The notes below the pieces were generated by a model, which saw nothing but the letters and a program-made list of their open reading frames with translations, had not been told where the DNA came from and made no database searches. From Photobacterium sp. JCM 19050 (GTDB lineage: Bacteria > Pseudomonadota > Gammaproteobacteria > Enterobacterales > Vibrionaceae), in the NCBI GenBank assembly GCA_001310455.1, contig BAXG01000006.1, positions 62,001-126,000 of the forward strand: 64,000 bases of DNA, in the 5' to 3' direction. This document shows positions 1 through 9,159 of this stretch, piece after piece. Within the stretch, counting starts at the first letter, position 1. Every line of letters starts with the position of its first letter. A program made the translations under genes and the position numbers.

Positions 1-623
1 GAATAATGCGTGTTATTGCGTATTGCTTTATTACGTCGTGACAAAATGCTTGGCCATAGAAATATATGAACAAGAGTGAATATAAGTTTCTGGTTGAGCT
101 TATCTTCGGATTCGACACTGAAAAGAAGTAGAAAGAGCAATGTCTTTAACAAAAAAAGAAGGAAAAAGTGAAGTGAGACTATGCATTCTTTCAAAGTGTG
201 ACGTATGGCATATTGCAAAATGAAAGGAATAGCCTCTTGGGAATGTAATAAATCTTTCATTATGAAGTTGGTCACCTTTATAAAATATTTAAAAACATAT
301 TTTTATGGTTTTGATTGACTTCAAAAATAGGTTTCGGGTTTGGTTGAATGAAAGTTAATTCGCATCATGAATAAAACCCAAGAAATGTGATCTGGCTCGA
401 TAATAAAAAATTGAACAACTGATTAGAATGTCATTAAACAGTTTCATTATCTGGTTATTGTAATGAGGGCGGCGCCTGGTCTGTGAGGATTCCTCGATTC
501 GACGGCAGTTGCTCCGTAACCTTTACTTCTCGCACTCACGTGAGTGGTATTTTTTGATTTATTTATTTTTCGGCTGGTCAGCCAAAAGGATGAAGGAAAT
601 TTTTAGCCTAATCAGGAGGAACC
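1..623. other. AT-rich intergenic region with possible structured 5' leader
   Basis: No gene is supported here. The first 450 bases are AT-rich with only very short open frames. From about 465 to 530 the base composition changes to GC-rich with local self-complementarity (for example GAGGA/TCCTC near 486-496). This is followed by the palindrome CACTCACGTGAGTG at 533-546 and a T-rich stretch, which could act as a weak intrinsic terminator or attenuator in the leader of the phosphatase gene. I do not recognise a known riboswitch class. A strong Shine-Dalgarno AGGAGG precedes the ATG at 624. Confidence 0.4.
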
Positions 624-2168
624 ATGAAACACAAGTTTATTACAGCCTGCCTATTAAGTGGCTGTAGTCTTTATTCTTTCGCAAGTGAAAACGATTCGTT
701 CCGTGTCTATCCTTATTTGCAGAACCCAACAGATAACAGTATGACAATCATGTGGTTATCTAATGACAAGATTCCTGGGGAAGTAAAACTTCAGGGTGGG
801 GCGACAAGTAAGGCATTTACATCAGTTCCTAAATTAGCCGAGGAATTAAGCTATTTCCCCACCGAACTTGAAAAGTATAGTAATAAGTTAGCAAATACTA
901 AAGCACCCTATATTCATCGCGTTAAAATTTCCGGGTTAGAAGCGGGAACCGAATATAACTATACCGTTACGCAAAACGGCGAAGTTTATAATTCGGTATT
1001 TTCCACAGCGCCAGATAAAGACAGTGCGGTGCGTTTCGTAATTTATTCTGATTCAGAGACAGAGCCGGAATCCACCGGTAAAACACGGCGGTGGTCCGAA
1101 CCATTTGGTGATTTCAACCGCCAGTATCTTGTTGATCAGACCGTCGGCTATCAGCAGAACATGAAGGTTATTTCGTCACGCGAACCAAACTTTATCGCCA
1201 TCGCCGGAGATTTGGTTGAATCCGGTAATGAACAACGCGATTGGGATGAGTTCTGGCGTCACAATGCCGGGGAGTTGGGAAAGGTTGCTTCTAGCGTGCC
1301 AATTCTGCCTGCGCTGGGTAACCATGAAAACTATCCCGGCCCGGATGGTGGTGCGAAAGAGTACGTAGAAGAGTTCTCCGCACAGGCAATAGCCCGCTAT
1401 CAGGCGTACTTTGATATGCCGGACAATGGCAGCAAGCGACCGGAGTTCGAGGACAGGTATTATCGGGTCGACTATGGGCCTATCACTTATATCACCATTG
1501 ATACCTCTGACGGTAAAGCCGATAAATCAAGCCAGGATACCAATTGGCGGTTGAGCGGCATTAATGCACCTGACTTCAACCCGGGTTCCGAACAATACCA
1601 ATGGCTTGAAGAACAATTGGCCGACGCACAGAAAAACAGCCAATTTACCTTTGTGCAGTTCCACCATGTTCCTTACTCGGTTGGTCCTCATGGTTTTCCA
1701 ACCGGCGGAGAGGGATTTGAAAAAGGGCAGGATAACCAGTCTGGTGTGCCAGTCCGGGTGCTGACACCGTTGTTCAAGAAATATGGTGTGGATGCTGTGT
1801 TTGCCGGACATGATGAAATGTACGAACACTCGGTTGTCGATGGCATTCATTTTTATGATGTGGGCATTGGTGGTGACGGTCTCCGTGGCCCGTATTTCGG
1901 GAAGGACGGCAAATACGACGTATCGCTGGATAACCCTCATCAGGTTTTCCTTGCTCACCTTGATGCTCCCGAGACCTGGGAAGGTAAAAAGCTGGTGAGT
2001 GGTGGTAAGCACTACGGACACGTTGAAGTGAATGTTCGAAAAGCCGACAGTGGTTCCTGGTCTGCGGAAATCTCCCCGGTTTATGTGTTCCCGGTGATGG
2101 ATGACGCCGGTGAAATTCAGAGCTGGGAGAGAAGGGTTTACGATGACGTAGTGACCCTGACAAAATAA
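624..2168 (+). CDS. Secreted metallophosphoesterase, purple acid phosphatase-like
   Basis: The 514-residue protein begins with an export signal; the LLSGC at residues 11-14 fits a lipobox, but cleavage after SFA (about residue 20) is also possible. Residues about 25-130 resemble the fibronectin-like N-terminal domain of purple acid phosphatases, and about 135-430 form a calcineurin-type metallophosphoesterase domain. Visible metal-site motifs are YSDSE (141-145), AGDLVESG (194-201), GNHEN (232-236), FHH (346-348) and GHDEMYEH (395-402). The first motif is D-x-E rather than the common D-x-H. It probably hydrolyses phosphate esters in the periplasm or at the outer surface; the substrate is unknown. 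The start is fixed by AGGAGG at 614-619. It stands alone and converges on the EIIC-EAL gene. Confidence 0.85.
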   Translation: MKHKFITACLLSGCSLYSFASENDSFRVYPYLQNPTDNSMTIMWLSNDKIPGEVKLQGGATSKAFTSVPKLAEELSYFPTELEKYSNKLANTKAPYIHRVKISGLEAGTEYNYTVTQNGEVYNSVFSTAPDKDSAVRFVIYSDSETEPESTGKTRRWSEPFGDFNRQYLVDQTVGYQQNMKVISSREPNFIAIAGDLVESGNEQRDWDEFWRHNAGELGKVASSVPILPALGNHENYPGPDGGAKEYVEEFSAQAIARYQAYFDMPDNGSKRPEFEDRYYRVDYGPITYITIDTSDGKADKSSQDTNWRLSGINAPDFNPGSEQYQWLEEQLADAQKNSQFTFVQFHHVPYSVGPHGFPTGGEGFEKGQDNQSGVPVRVLTPLFKKYGVDAVFAGHDEMYEHSVVDGIHFYDVGIGGDGLRGPYFGKDGKYDVSLDNPHQVFLAHLDAPETWEGKKLVSGGKHYGHVEVNVRKADSGSWSAEISPVYVFPVMDDAGEIQSWERRVYDDVVTLTK

Positions 2169-2202
2169 AAAGTCACTTGCTGTTTAATGTAGAAGAGGAA
2201 AA

Positions 2203-2230
2203 GGCCGCTGGTTTCAGCGGCCTTCGTTTT
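2203..2230. terminator. Bidirectional intrinsic terminator
   Basis: GGCCGCTG (2203-2210) pairs with CAGCGGCC (2215-2222) around a GTTT loop. T-rich sequence follows on the plus strand and an A-rich run precedes it, giving a U-run for the opposite direction. It lies between the convergent phosphatase and EIIC-EAL genes. Confidence 0.8.
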
Positions 2231-2231
2231 A

Positions 2232-4247
2232 CTATTTAGAGGCTATCCCAGAAGCCCAACTTACCGCCTCTTCCAGTGGCATTGGCTTGGCAAAGTAGTA
2301 TCCCTGACAGATATCGATGCCACATTGTTCGACAAAGGCTTTTTCCTCAGAAGTTTCAATACCTTCTGCAACCAACGCGCAGCCGGTCACCTCACTGATT
2401 TTTGCCAGCAGTTGGTACAGGTTCTGTCCGCGTTCTTCGTGGGTATTGAGAAGCAGGGAACGGTCCAGCTTTACTTTGTCGAAGTTGTATTTGAGCAGGT
2501 GAGGGAATGATGCATAACCAGAGCCGAAGTCGTCGATGGCAACCGTAACACCAAGCGCCTGCAAAGCATCAATGTTTGCTGAAATCTGCTCGTGGTTTTC
2601 CAGAATGGCTTCTTCGGTTATCTCGATTTCCAGCGCGCCGGGTGAAACCTGATAGCTTTCCAGACGGCGTGAGATAAACCGGACAATAGACGGATCCGCA
2701 ATGGTTTCCGCTGAGACGTTGACGCCCACTTTGCATCCGGCCTCAAGCGGCAATTTGTTCATGTCTGCCAGCACCAGTTCGATAACCATGCGATCCAGTT
2801 GCTTGATAGCGCCGAGCTGCATGAAGTCCTGAATAAAGACGGGCGGCATCAGGCGGCCTTCTTCATCCTTGTAGCGAACCAATGATTCAAACGCCAGATG
2901 AGAGCTGTTTTTCAGGTGTACCTGTGGCTGGTAGAACATCACGAACTCACCGCTGCTCAGCATCTTACTCACCCGGCGGCTGACATCATGTTTGCTGATG
3001 TAACCGCGCATGGCCTGGCTCACATCACCGACAAATGACTTCAGCGTACTTTGTTCCAGTTCGTGCTTACGGAAGATTGAACGGGTATCCCCGCGAGCCG
3101 ATGAAGAATAGTTAAGGTAGAACGGGCGGTAAATCATTACACCCATACCGATTACTACCATCTGCAGGATAACACCGCCAACGCTGTTGTTTGTTGCCAG
3201 GTATCCGCTGACAAACGGTGGGGTCATCCAGTCCACAATGGTGCTCACCGGATGCACAAGCCCTAAATACATCGCACTGTAGACCACGATAAAGCTTGCC
3301 AGTGGAACCAGTACAAACGGCACAATTAGCGTCGGGTTGAAGATAATTGGCAGGCCAAACAGCAGCAGTTCGTTGATATTGAACATGACGAGCGGGATGG
3401 CTGACAGCGCCAGGGTCGTGTGCCGGCGATCTTTGGAAAACAGCAGGATACAGATAAGCAGCGCAAGCGAGTTACCTGAGCCGCCAATCGACATAAACGC
3501 ATCATAGAAACCCTGGCCAAGAATGTTCAGGGGCGCATCCCCGGCTTGCCAGGCTGCAAGGTTTTGCTGGGTATCGGCAAATAACTGCTGCTTGGCAGTA
3601 AACAGGAAGTTGTGGCCGTTGATGCCTACCGCACCCAGTAACCCCAGAACCAGCTGGTAAGACAATCCACCACTGACGGTGAGCGGGTTGAGAACCATGT
3701 CCTGCTGAACCAGCTTACTGCTTTCAATGACCTCGCCGGTAAGCTTGGTAAGTAACAGGGTCAGCAGCAAAAATCCAAAGAAATGCGCAACCTGTTTGTA
3801 CAGGGAACTGACGAAGTCTATCCGTGACGGATCCAACGGATACAGCCGGAATGATACGCAGCATCCCGCGGAAATAATCGCAGTCAGCAATGCCACCAAC
3901 GGGTTGTTAGGCAAACCGGTATGGGGTGCAACCAGCCCGTTGGACAACGAGACCGCAATAAACATCACCAGTGCATAAGGCACCACGACCATGGGGCTGA
4001 CGTTATGTTTGGTCGACAGGTAATAAGTGGTGATGACAGACAGCGCCGTCGGGTAAATGCCAATCAGCAAATCGGAAAAGTAGAAGAACTTTTTCGCTAT
4101 CTCCGGGAAGTCTGAGAAGTTCAGAAAGTGACCGACAAATACTGACATCGCGTTACAGATTGTCAGCGGCAGCAACAACAGGAAAACAATCGATATGTCA
4201 CGAACATAAGTCTCGTAACTGGCTCTTAACGAAAGAGATTTCCACAT
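2232..4247 (-). CDS. Membrane EIIC-like / EAL domain fusion protein (c-di-GMP phosphodiesterase)
   Basis: The 671-residue protein joins a lactose/cellobiose-type PTS EIIC membrane module (about 1-380, many hydrophobic helices) to a cytoplasmic EAL domain (about 430-665). EIIC hallmarks remain: GGSGNS near 255-260 and NELLLFGLP near 292-300. The EAL domain keeps the expected metal and catalytic residues: E454 (FESLVR), N510, the ITEE stretch around 543-546, D572/D573 (IDDFGSG), K593 and E628 (AEGIE), so it is probably an active c-di-GMP phosphodiesterase. No EIIA or EIIB domain is attached or adjacent, so sugar sensing rather than sugar transport is a reasonable inference. No clear ribosome-binding site precedes the ATG. 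Confidence 0.85.
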   Translation of the reverse strand: MWKSLSLRASYETYVRDISIVFLLLLPLTICNAMSVFVGHFLNFSDFPEIAKKFFYFSDLLIGIYPTALSVITTYYLSTKHNVSPMVVVPYALVMFIAVSLSNGLVAPHTGLPNNPLVALLTAIISAGCCVSFRLYPLDPSRIDFVSSLYKQVAHFFGFLLLTLLLTKLTGEVIESSKLVQQDMVLNPLTVSGGLSYQLVLGLLGAVGINGHNFLFTAKQQLFADTQQNLAAWQAGDAPLNILGQGFYDAFMSIGGSGNSLALLICILLFSKDRRHTTLALSAIPLVMFNINELLLFGLPIIFNPTLIVPFVLVPLASFIVVYSAMYLGLVHPVSTIVDWMTPPFVSGYLATNNSVGGVILQMVVIGMGVMIYRPFYLNYSSSARGDTRSIFRKHELEQSTLKSFVGDVSQAMRGYISKHDVSRRVSKMLSSGEFVMFYQPQVHLKNSSHLAFESLVRYKDEEGRLMPPVFIQDFMQLGAIKQLDRMVIELVLADMNKLPLEAGCKVGVNVSAETIADPSIVRFISRRLESYQVSPGALEIEITEEAILENHEQISANIDALQALGVTVAIDDFGSGYASFPHLLKYNFDKVKLDRSLLLNTHEERGQNLYQLLAKISEVTGCALVAEGIETSEEKAFVEQCGIDICQGYYFAKPMPLEEAVSWASGIASK

Positions 4248-4325
4248 AGATTATGAATTGACTTATATGAGCGGAAAATGAGCGCGGATTATATCCGGCG
4301 GATGCCTTTCGTCAATCTAATTCAG

Positions 4326-4987
4326 CTACTTGCCTATGTGTTTTAGTGCTTCTCTCACACTTAGTGATTGAAGGGGAATGGACGCTGTGAGTTGCCTGAC
4401 CGCTTGGGCGTCAGTCTTGGCGTATTCCCTTAATGCCCAGCCGATAGCTTTCTGGATAAAAAACTCATCGGAATCCGCATTTTCCCGGATTAGAGCAGTA
4501 AGCAGCTCGATATCTGTTTCGTTGCGATATTTGAGTTGATACAGCAGGGTAGTGCGGCGCAGCAGATGTTATCACTGTGTCGCCACTTCTCTATCCACTC
4601 CTTGCCTTCTTCCGGATAGCGTTTAAATAGTGCCGCAACCTGGCGTGTTGCCAGGGCATCAACCGTGTCCCACCAGGAGTGGGTTGTTATCAGTTGTTCG
4701 CAAAGCACAAAATACGCCGGCGAATAGTGCCGCTTCATTCTGTCGAGCAAGTCGATAGCTGTATGATGGCACTCCCGATAAGGCTGGTGCCAAAGGGCGA
4801 TAATCGTATCTGTTGTACCAGGCAATCCATGCTCCGAGACAAACTCCCTTACAATCGCTTTCCGCTCCGGTGTTTTCACCCCGAAAAATTCAAACTTGTG
4901 CCGCAGATACTTTTTCATCGCCGCGGCATTATCCTCATTTGATGCTTTGGCAATTTCAGCGGCCAGCCGGGTTGAGTAGTCGTCCAT
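4326..4987 (-). CDS. AlkD-like DNA alkylation repair protein (frameshifted)
   Basis: This is a HEAT-like-repeat DNA glycosylase of the AlkD family, which excises bulky or cationic alkylated bases. The N-terminal frame carries FFGVKTPERK, HSWWDTVDALA and WRHSDNI, all typical of the family. The reading frame breaks near 4567, where NIWLRR is reduced by one G (TGGCTG to TGCTG). The next frame then continues with family-like sequence (TTLLYQLKYRNETDIE, WALREYAKTD) to a stop at 4326. Restored length is about 220 residues, normal for the family. The break is probably a sequencing error. Confidence 0.75.
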
Positions 4988-5318
4988 ATGGGAGTCCGGT
5001 TATCGGTGTAGATAGATGATTGTGGATTAAGAATGGGGGGATTTGAAGGGGAATTGTTCTGACTTAGTTATGCCCCATTTCGTGTTAACGAAAGCTAACG
5101 TCATCATTCTCATATCGAGAGATTTCCATAGGTTTTCTAATGCTAATCGTGAGGTATGTAGAAATACCCCATTTTGTCGTGTTCTCTCGTTCGTGACTTT
5201 GGTATGTATGATGATACTCTATTTAAAACATGCGCTTATGCTAAGTCCAAGTGTCCGGCGGATGCGCAAAAAACCTAAGTAGGGTGTTTAATTACCCCAC
5301 TTGGGGATCTTATAAATT
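4988..5318. other. Intergenic region upstream of cassette array
   Basis: No convincing gene. An open frame at 5043-5282 has no recognisable similarity and no good ribosome-binding site. The right edge is a GTTATGT (5319-5325), identical to the 3' core of the attC site at 5936-5942, so an upstream attC remnant may end here. I could not find its matching ACATAAC partner. Confidence 0.35.
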
Positions 5319-5339
5319 GTTATGTGCATAGGAGAGTTT

Positions 5340-5786
5340 GTGTCGGTAAGTAAGCTGGAAATTTTAGGTGAAGCCGTTAGGTTTAGGCAGCTAATCCAGT
5401 CTTGTGACCCTGAAAAGACGGAGCTAGTAACCGGTGATTTTCCGGTAATGAACTGCAAAATGACGTCAATGATCCTTGTCTATCATTTCCTCAAACTCTA
5501 TCCAAATCTGGAAATTAAAGGCTTAGGAGGTGCTAGACCTGAAAATAGGCTAATCACGCATTATTGGATAGAAATTGAGGGAATTGCAGTTGATATTACC
5601 GGAGACCAATACAACTTAATCGATGACAATGAACTCGATGATTCTCTAATTGCTCTTAGGCCATATTCGCCAATCCATGTGGCCAAGGTAGGTGATAGTT
5701 TTCTATATGACCTTTTTGAAAAATCGTATGTTGATACATTTACTGCGGGTCTCCAGGCATATGTGAGTCTTTCATTGAGCGTTTAG
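5340..5786 (+). CDS. Transglutaminase/papain-fold-like cassette protein
   Basis: About 148 residues from a GTG at 5340 that has AGGAG at 5330-5334. An ATG at 5322 is in frame, but it lies inside the GTTATGT recombination core and lacks a ribosome-binding site. The protein shows GDFPVMNC (Cys45 counted from 5322), an ITHYWIEIEG stretch with His80, and VDITGDQ with Asp91. This Cys...His...Asp layout is shared by a widespread group of small uncharacterised cysteine-protease-fold proteins. Function is unknown; hydrolase or amidase activity is inferred from the triad only. It lies between a cassette boundary and an attC site and is AT-richer than neighbouring core genes, so it is probably an integron gene cassette. 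Confidence 0.65.
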   Translation: MSVSKLEILGEAVRFRQLIQSCDPEKTELVTGDFPVMNCKMTSMILVYHFLKLYPNLEIKGLGGARPENRLITHYWIEIEGIAVDITGDQYNLIDDNELDDSLIALRPYSPIHVAKVGDSFLYDLFEKSYVDTFTAGLQAYVSLSLSV

Positions 5787-5824
5787 AACTCTCATACAGT
5801 CAACTTACCTCGGCCGAAAAATGT

Positions 5825-5942
5825 ACATAACAAGCGAATGAATGAGGGACGTTACTCGTGGCGTATTTTTTCATAGAAACGCTGTGATTCAGGTGTTTTA
5901 ACCAGTTTGGGCTAGCAAACGCCTGTTATTCGAACGTTATGT
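5825..5942 (+). repeat. attC: Integron attC recombination site (VCR-like)
   Basis: ACATAAC (5825-5831) is exactly complementary to GTTATGT (5936-5942), the outer R''/R' cores. Just inside, CGAAT (5835-5839) pairs with ATTCG (5929-5933) across a short mismatched spacer, as in attC L boxes. An inner GCGT...ACGC pairing (about 5861-5882) continues the hairpin. The 118-bp length and the AACAAGCG...CGTTATG style resemble Vibrio superintegron repeats. It separates two cassette-like genes on the same strand. No integron integrase is present in the window. Confidence 0.8.
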
Positions 5943-5962
5943 TTCTAATTTGGAGTTTGTAA

Positions 5963-7057
5963 GTGAGCAAAAGTAGAGACGAGTTTACAGAAACGACTAA
6001 AAGAACAATGGCTGAGAGAGTTGCTTGGCGTTGTTCGTTTCCTGGTTGTGGTAAAAATACAGTAGGTCCGGATTCGGCAGATCCTAAAAAAAGAATAAAT
6101 AATGGAACTGCCGCACATATATGCGCGGCGGCTCCAAATGGACCTAGATATGATCAACGCATGTCAACAGAAGAAAGACGATCGATTACAAACGGAATAT
6201 GGATGTGCAAGGACCACGGCACTCTTATTGATTCAGATTATACAATTTATTCCATCGATACTCTAAGGCAGTGGAAGCAAGAAGCTGAATATAAGGCGGC
6301 AGAAACACTCCGAGATCCTAGTGTGGAGAAAGTAGCTCAAAGTGCTACTTTTTTGCAGTTGGGAGACGACTTAATGATCGATGTTCGATGGAGCATCGTT
6401 GACTCGAATAAATGGATGTTTGAGTTGGTAGGTATGGTTATTGGCGAAATTAGTCATCTAGATCAATATATATTGGAATTCAATAATCTAAATGAGCATG
6501 AAAAATTTGCTGTTATTGAATCACAAGGTGATGCTCGAAAACTGCTATCAATCTCGCTCAAACAGGATAACGGAACTTTTCTTGATCTTTCTGTTGCGGA
6601 TAAGCTGCCTGTTGAAGACCCAAACCATATTGGCTCTGATCTAAGGTTGGGACCTGATGGTGATTTGTGTTTCGAAAATGGTATTACACGTATTTCGGGT
6701 AAAGAAGCTGCCATTCAACGTCTCAGTACATCTATGGGGTTGATTAAGGGAGAAATTGAAGAATCTCCTTGGTTGGGATCTAAAGTAAGCTCATATTACA
6801 ATCAATATCATAACCAATTTGAGCTTATGGCGCGTTTGATAAAAATGGAGTTCATTCGACTGTCGTTGATTCCGATGAAAAATCATATTTTATCTGGTGA
6901 AAGTAGGTCACTACCTTTTGTAAAAAGGTTTGTTCAAGTTTCTATTCAATCAATGCAATTGGTGCATTCAAGGTTGCAAATTGATGTCGAATTAGAGTGG
7001 GGAGATGACACAGAATGGAAAGGAACAATTCCAGTATTCGTCCTAAAGGAAACATAA
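5963..7057 (+). CDS. HNH-domain protein in integron-type cassette
   Basis: The 364-residue protein starts at GTG 5963, with GGAG seven bases upstream. Residues about 18-92 form a zinc-bound HNH-like module: Cys24 and Cys29 (CSFPGC), His52 (AAHICAAAP), Asn77 and Cys82/His85 (NGIWMCKDHGTLID). The remaining 260 residues are not recognised and may be a recognition or partner domain. The stop codon lies inside an ACATAAC (7052-7058), the left core of an attC site, as is common in compact gene cassettes; the right core was not found. Proteins with this AAH...NGIW.C..H signature occur in mobile and defence settings, so a phage- or plasmid-restricting nuclease is possible but unproven. Confidence 0.65.
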   Translation: MSKSRDEFTETTKRTMAERVAWRCSFPGCGKNTVGPDSADPKKRINNGTAAHICAAAPNGPRYDQRMSTEERRSITNGIWMCKDHGTLIDSDYTIYSIDTLRQWKQEAEYKAAETLRDPSVEKVAQSATFLQLGDDLMIDVRWSIVDSNKWMFELVGMVIGEISHLDQYILEFNNLNEHEKFAVIESQGDARKLLSISLKQDNGTFLDLSVADKLPVEDPNHIGSDLRLGPDGDLCFENGITRISGKEAAIQRLSTSMGLIKGEIEESPWLGSKVSSYYNQYHNQFELMARLIKMEFIRLSLIPMKNHILSGESRSLPFVKRFVQVSIQSMQLVHSRLQIDVELEWGDDTEWKGTIPVFVLKET

Positions 7058-7058
7058 C

Positions 7059-7454
7059 ACATATTAGCCCTTCCCCGGTCAATCGGCAAAAGCATTCTTT
7101 TGGCTGCGTTAGCAGCCAATGCTCTCGAACAACAGAGCCGTCTACATTTCTTTCCCCATACTGGATTTATCCGAAGTGGACGCTTTAGAGCTTTAGTTCT
7201 AACCCGTTTCTGTCCCAACCTCGGCCAGGCCTTTCAGCTCTGGTACGTTGATGCTCCATTACGTACCATCGACACTTATCTTCTTAAACCATAGTGAGGT
7301 GTTTGTAGTGGTCAACTAATTCCGGACACTACCTGTTCAACACCTGCCAGAACATCATTATGCATTCGTGCACATATGTAACTCATTGTATTTAAATGAG
7401 AAAAAATTATTAATGTGACATCCATTCCATTGACTGATTGGTTTTCTGGATACT
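7059..7454. other. Intergenic region with hairpin and possible IS-end remnant
   Basis: No gene is supported; an open frame at 7100-7294 has no recognisable product. A hairpin is formed by AGCATT...GGCTGC-GTTA-GCAGCC-AATGCT (7091-7123). Around 7308-7333 the stretch with GGTCAACTAATTCCGGACAC resembles the terminal sequences of some IS3-family elements, but no transposase or second end is present. The region may be scar sequence where a cassette array was truncated. Confidence 0.3.
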
Positions 7455-9151
7455 ATGCTGTTGTCTTATTTGTGGCATCAATGTAGGTACTATGTGACAA
7501 GGATAGTTACAATCTCTCTCTTTCTTTTTGTTTTTAAAGTTTTTTCTTCTGAGCCAGTTGTTGCCCCGACTATTCAGACTGAAGTTGAACAACAGCAAGC
7601 TGAGCGATTGAAAGAGATTCGGGCCTCCCAGAAATCACTGGAAAGCTTGACACAGTTGCCACCCAGCCATGTTGGCGACCTGCAGGATGAAACGCGTTGC
7701 TTCGTTATCCAGACCTTTGAGATAGACGGTAACGAAGCTGTCTCTGGTCAAACACTGCTTGCGTTGATTCAAGGAAACCGAGGTCGTTGCCTGGGCACGT
7801 CTGGGATCAATGAAATCCTCAAGGCGCTAACAAATCACTATATCAGTTTGGGTTACGTGACTTCCCGTGCGGTATTGCCAGCGCAAGACCTGACGTCGGG
7901 CATATTGCGGATCGTTATTGCGGAAGGAAAGCTGGAGAGCTTTCAGATTAACGGCTCAATGTCAGAAAAATTCTACTCCGCATTTCCGTATTTGGTTGGT
8001 GAAATTTTAAACCTTCGAGACATTGAACAGGGTTTAGACCAGATAAACCGCCTTTCGCGCTACGATGCAAAAATATCGATGCTCCCTGGAACTGATCCCG
8101 GGTTTACTATCGTAAGCATCGAAACCAGGGACATGGGGGCGTTTTCCTACCACGCAGGCTTTAACAATGCTGGGCAAAAAAGCGCCGGAGAAACGCAATT
8201 GACCACCCAATTACGCGGTGAAAATTTACTCGGCCTGTTGGACAACTGGGTCATATCTGGCAACAAAAGCAGTGAGTTTGCAACGGACCATGACGCAACG
8301 AATGCAAGGTTGTCTCTGTCTGTTCCCTTTGGTTACTACTCGCTGGGCTACAGCTATAGCTACAGCGACTATAAAACCACGTTCCTCAGCAATGGTTTTC
8401 CTTTCAAATCTGACGGGAAAACGCAAACCCATGAGTCCTACGTTGATTGGCTTTTTTCACGCAATAACATCAGCAAGTCATCCCTCAAGTTTTCAGTGAA
8501 TCACAGAAGGGAAAAAAATTATATCAACGACACCTTGTTGGTCACCAGCAGCCGAAACCTCTCACATGTCTCGCTGGGAATAACCCATAGCACACGTTTT
8601 CTCGGTGGCTTTTTGACCTTTGCACCGAGATACATCCGGGGTGCCACACTTTTCAATAGTGAAAGTGATGCGGGGAAACGCCAAGGGCAACCACTGGCTG
8701 AGTTCAACAAAGCTGATGCCACACTGTCTTACAGCTATCCATTGGCAACGAACACCTTCTTGACTACTACTGTCTTTGGACAATGGTCCGACGACAAACT
8801 CTACGGCAGTCAACGGTTATCTGTAGGTGGTTTGTATTCAGTCCGAGGCTTTAAAGAGCAGTCAATATCCGGGGATACCGGCTATTACTGGCGCAATGAT
8901 ATTACCTACCGTTTAGAACCGGTCCCCTACTTGGCAACGTGAGTCTCACCTATGCCATAGATACCGGTGCAATTAAACCTGATAACAATGACGGTTATGC
9001 TCGTGGCCATTTAACCGGAACCAGCCTGGCAATGACGGCAGTCACGCCGTCGGTGCAATCTTCGTTGAGTGTGGGATTCCCTCTGGATAGTCCATCCTGG
9101 CTGTCTGTGGATGACTACAGCCTCAATTACTCCATCAATTTCGCACTATGA
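7455..9151 (+). CDS. Two-partner secretion outer-membrane transporter (TpsB/CdiB/ShlB family, frameshifted)
   Basis: This is an Omp85-superfamily beta-barrel that secretes the adjacent exoprotein. Residues about 20-40 end an export signal. The following segment holds POTRA domains (CFVIQTFEIDGNEAVSG, then GYVTSRAVLPAQDL, GILRIVIAEGKLE), and the C-terminal half is the barrel, with VRGFKE, the conserved loop-6 VRGY/F motif. The frame breaks near 8933 after EPVPYL, where GGG appears as GG. It resumes as GNVSLTYAIDTG and ends in FAL, a typical barrel C-terminus with terminal aromatic and hydrophobic residues. A GTG at 7494 is a plausible alternative start that gives a cleaner signal peptide. It lies directly upstream of the exoprotein gene. 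Confidence 0.88.
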
Positions 9152-9159
9152 GGGGCGCT

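Noticed and set aside
5043-5282. 79-residue open frame before the first cassette
   Set aside because: Low-complexity translation without family features; probably non-coding.
7100-7294. 64-residue open frame upstream of the transporter gene
   Set aside because: No ribosome-binding site, no recognisable similarity, and it crosses a hairpin.
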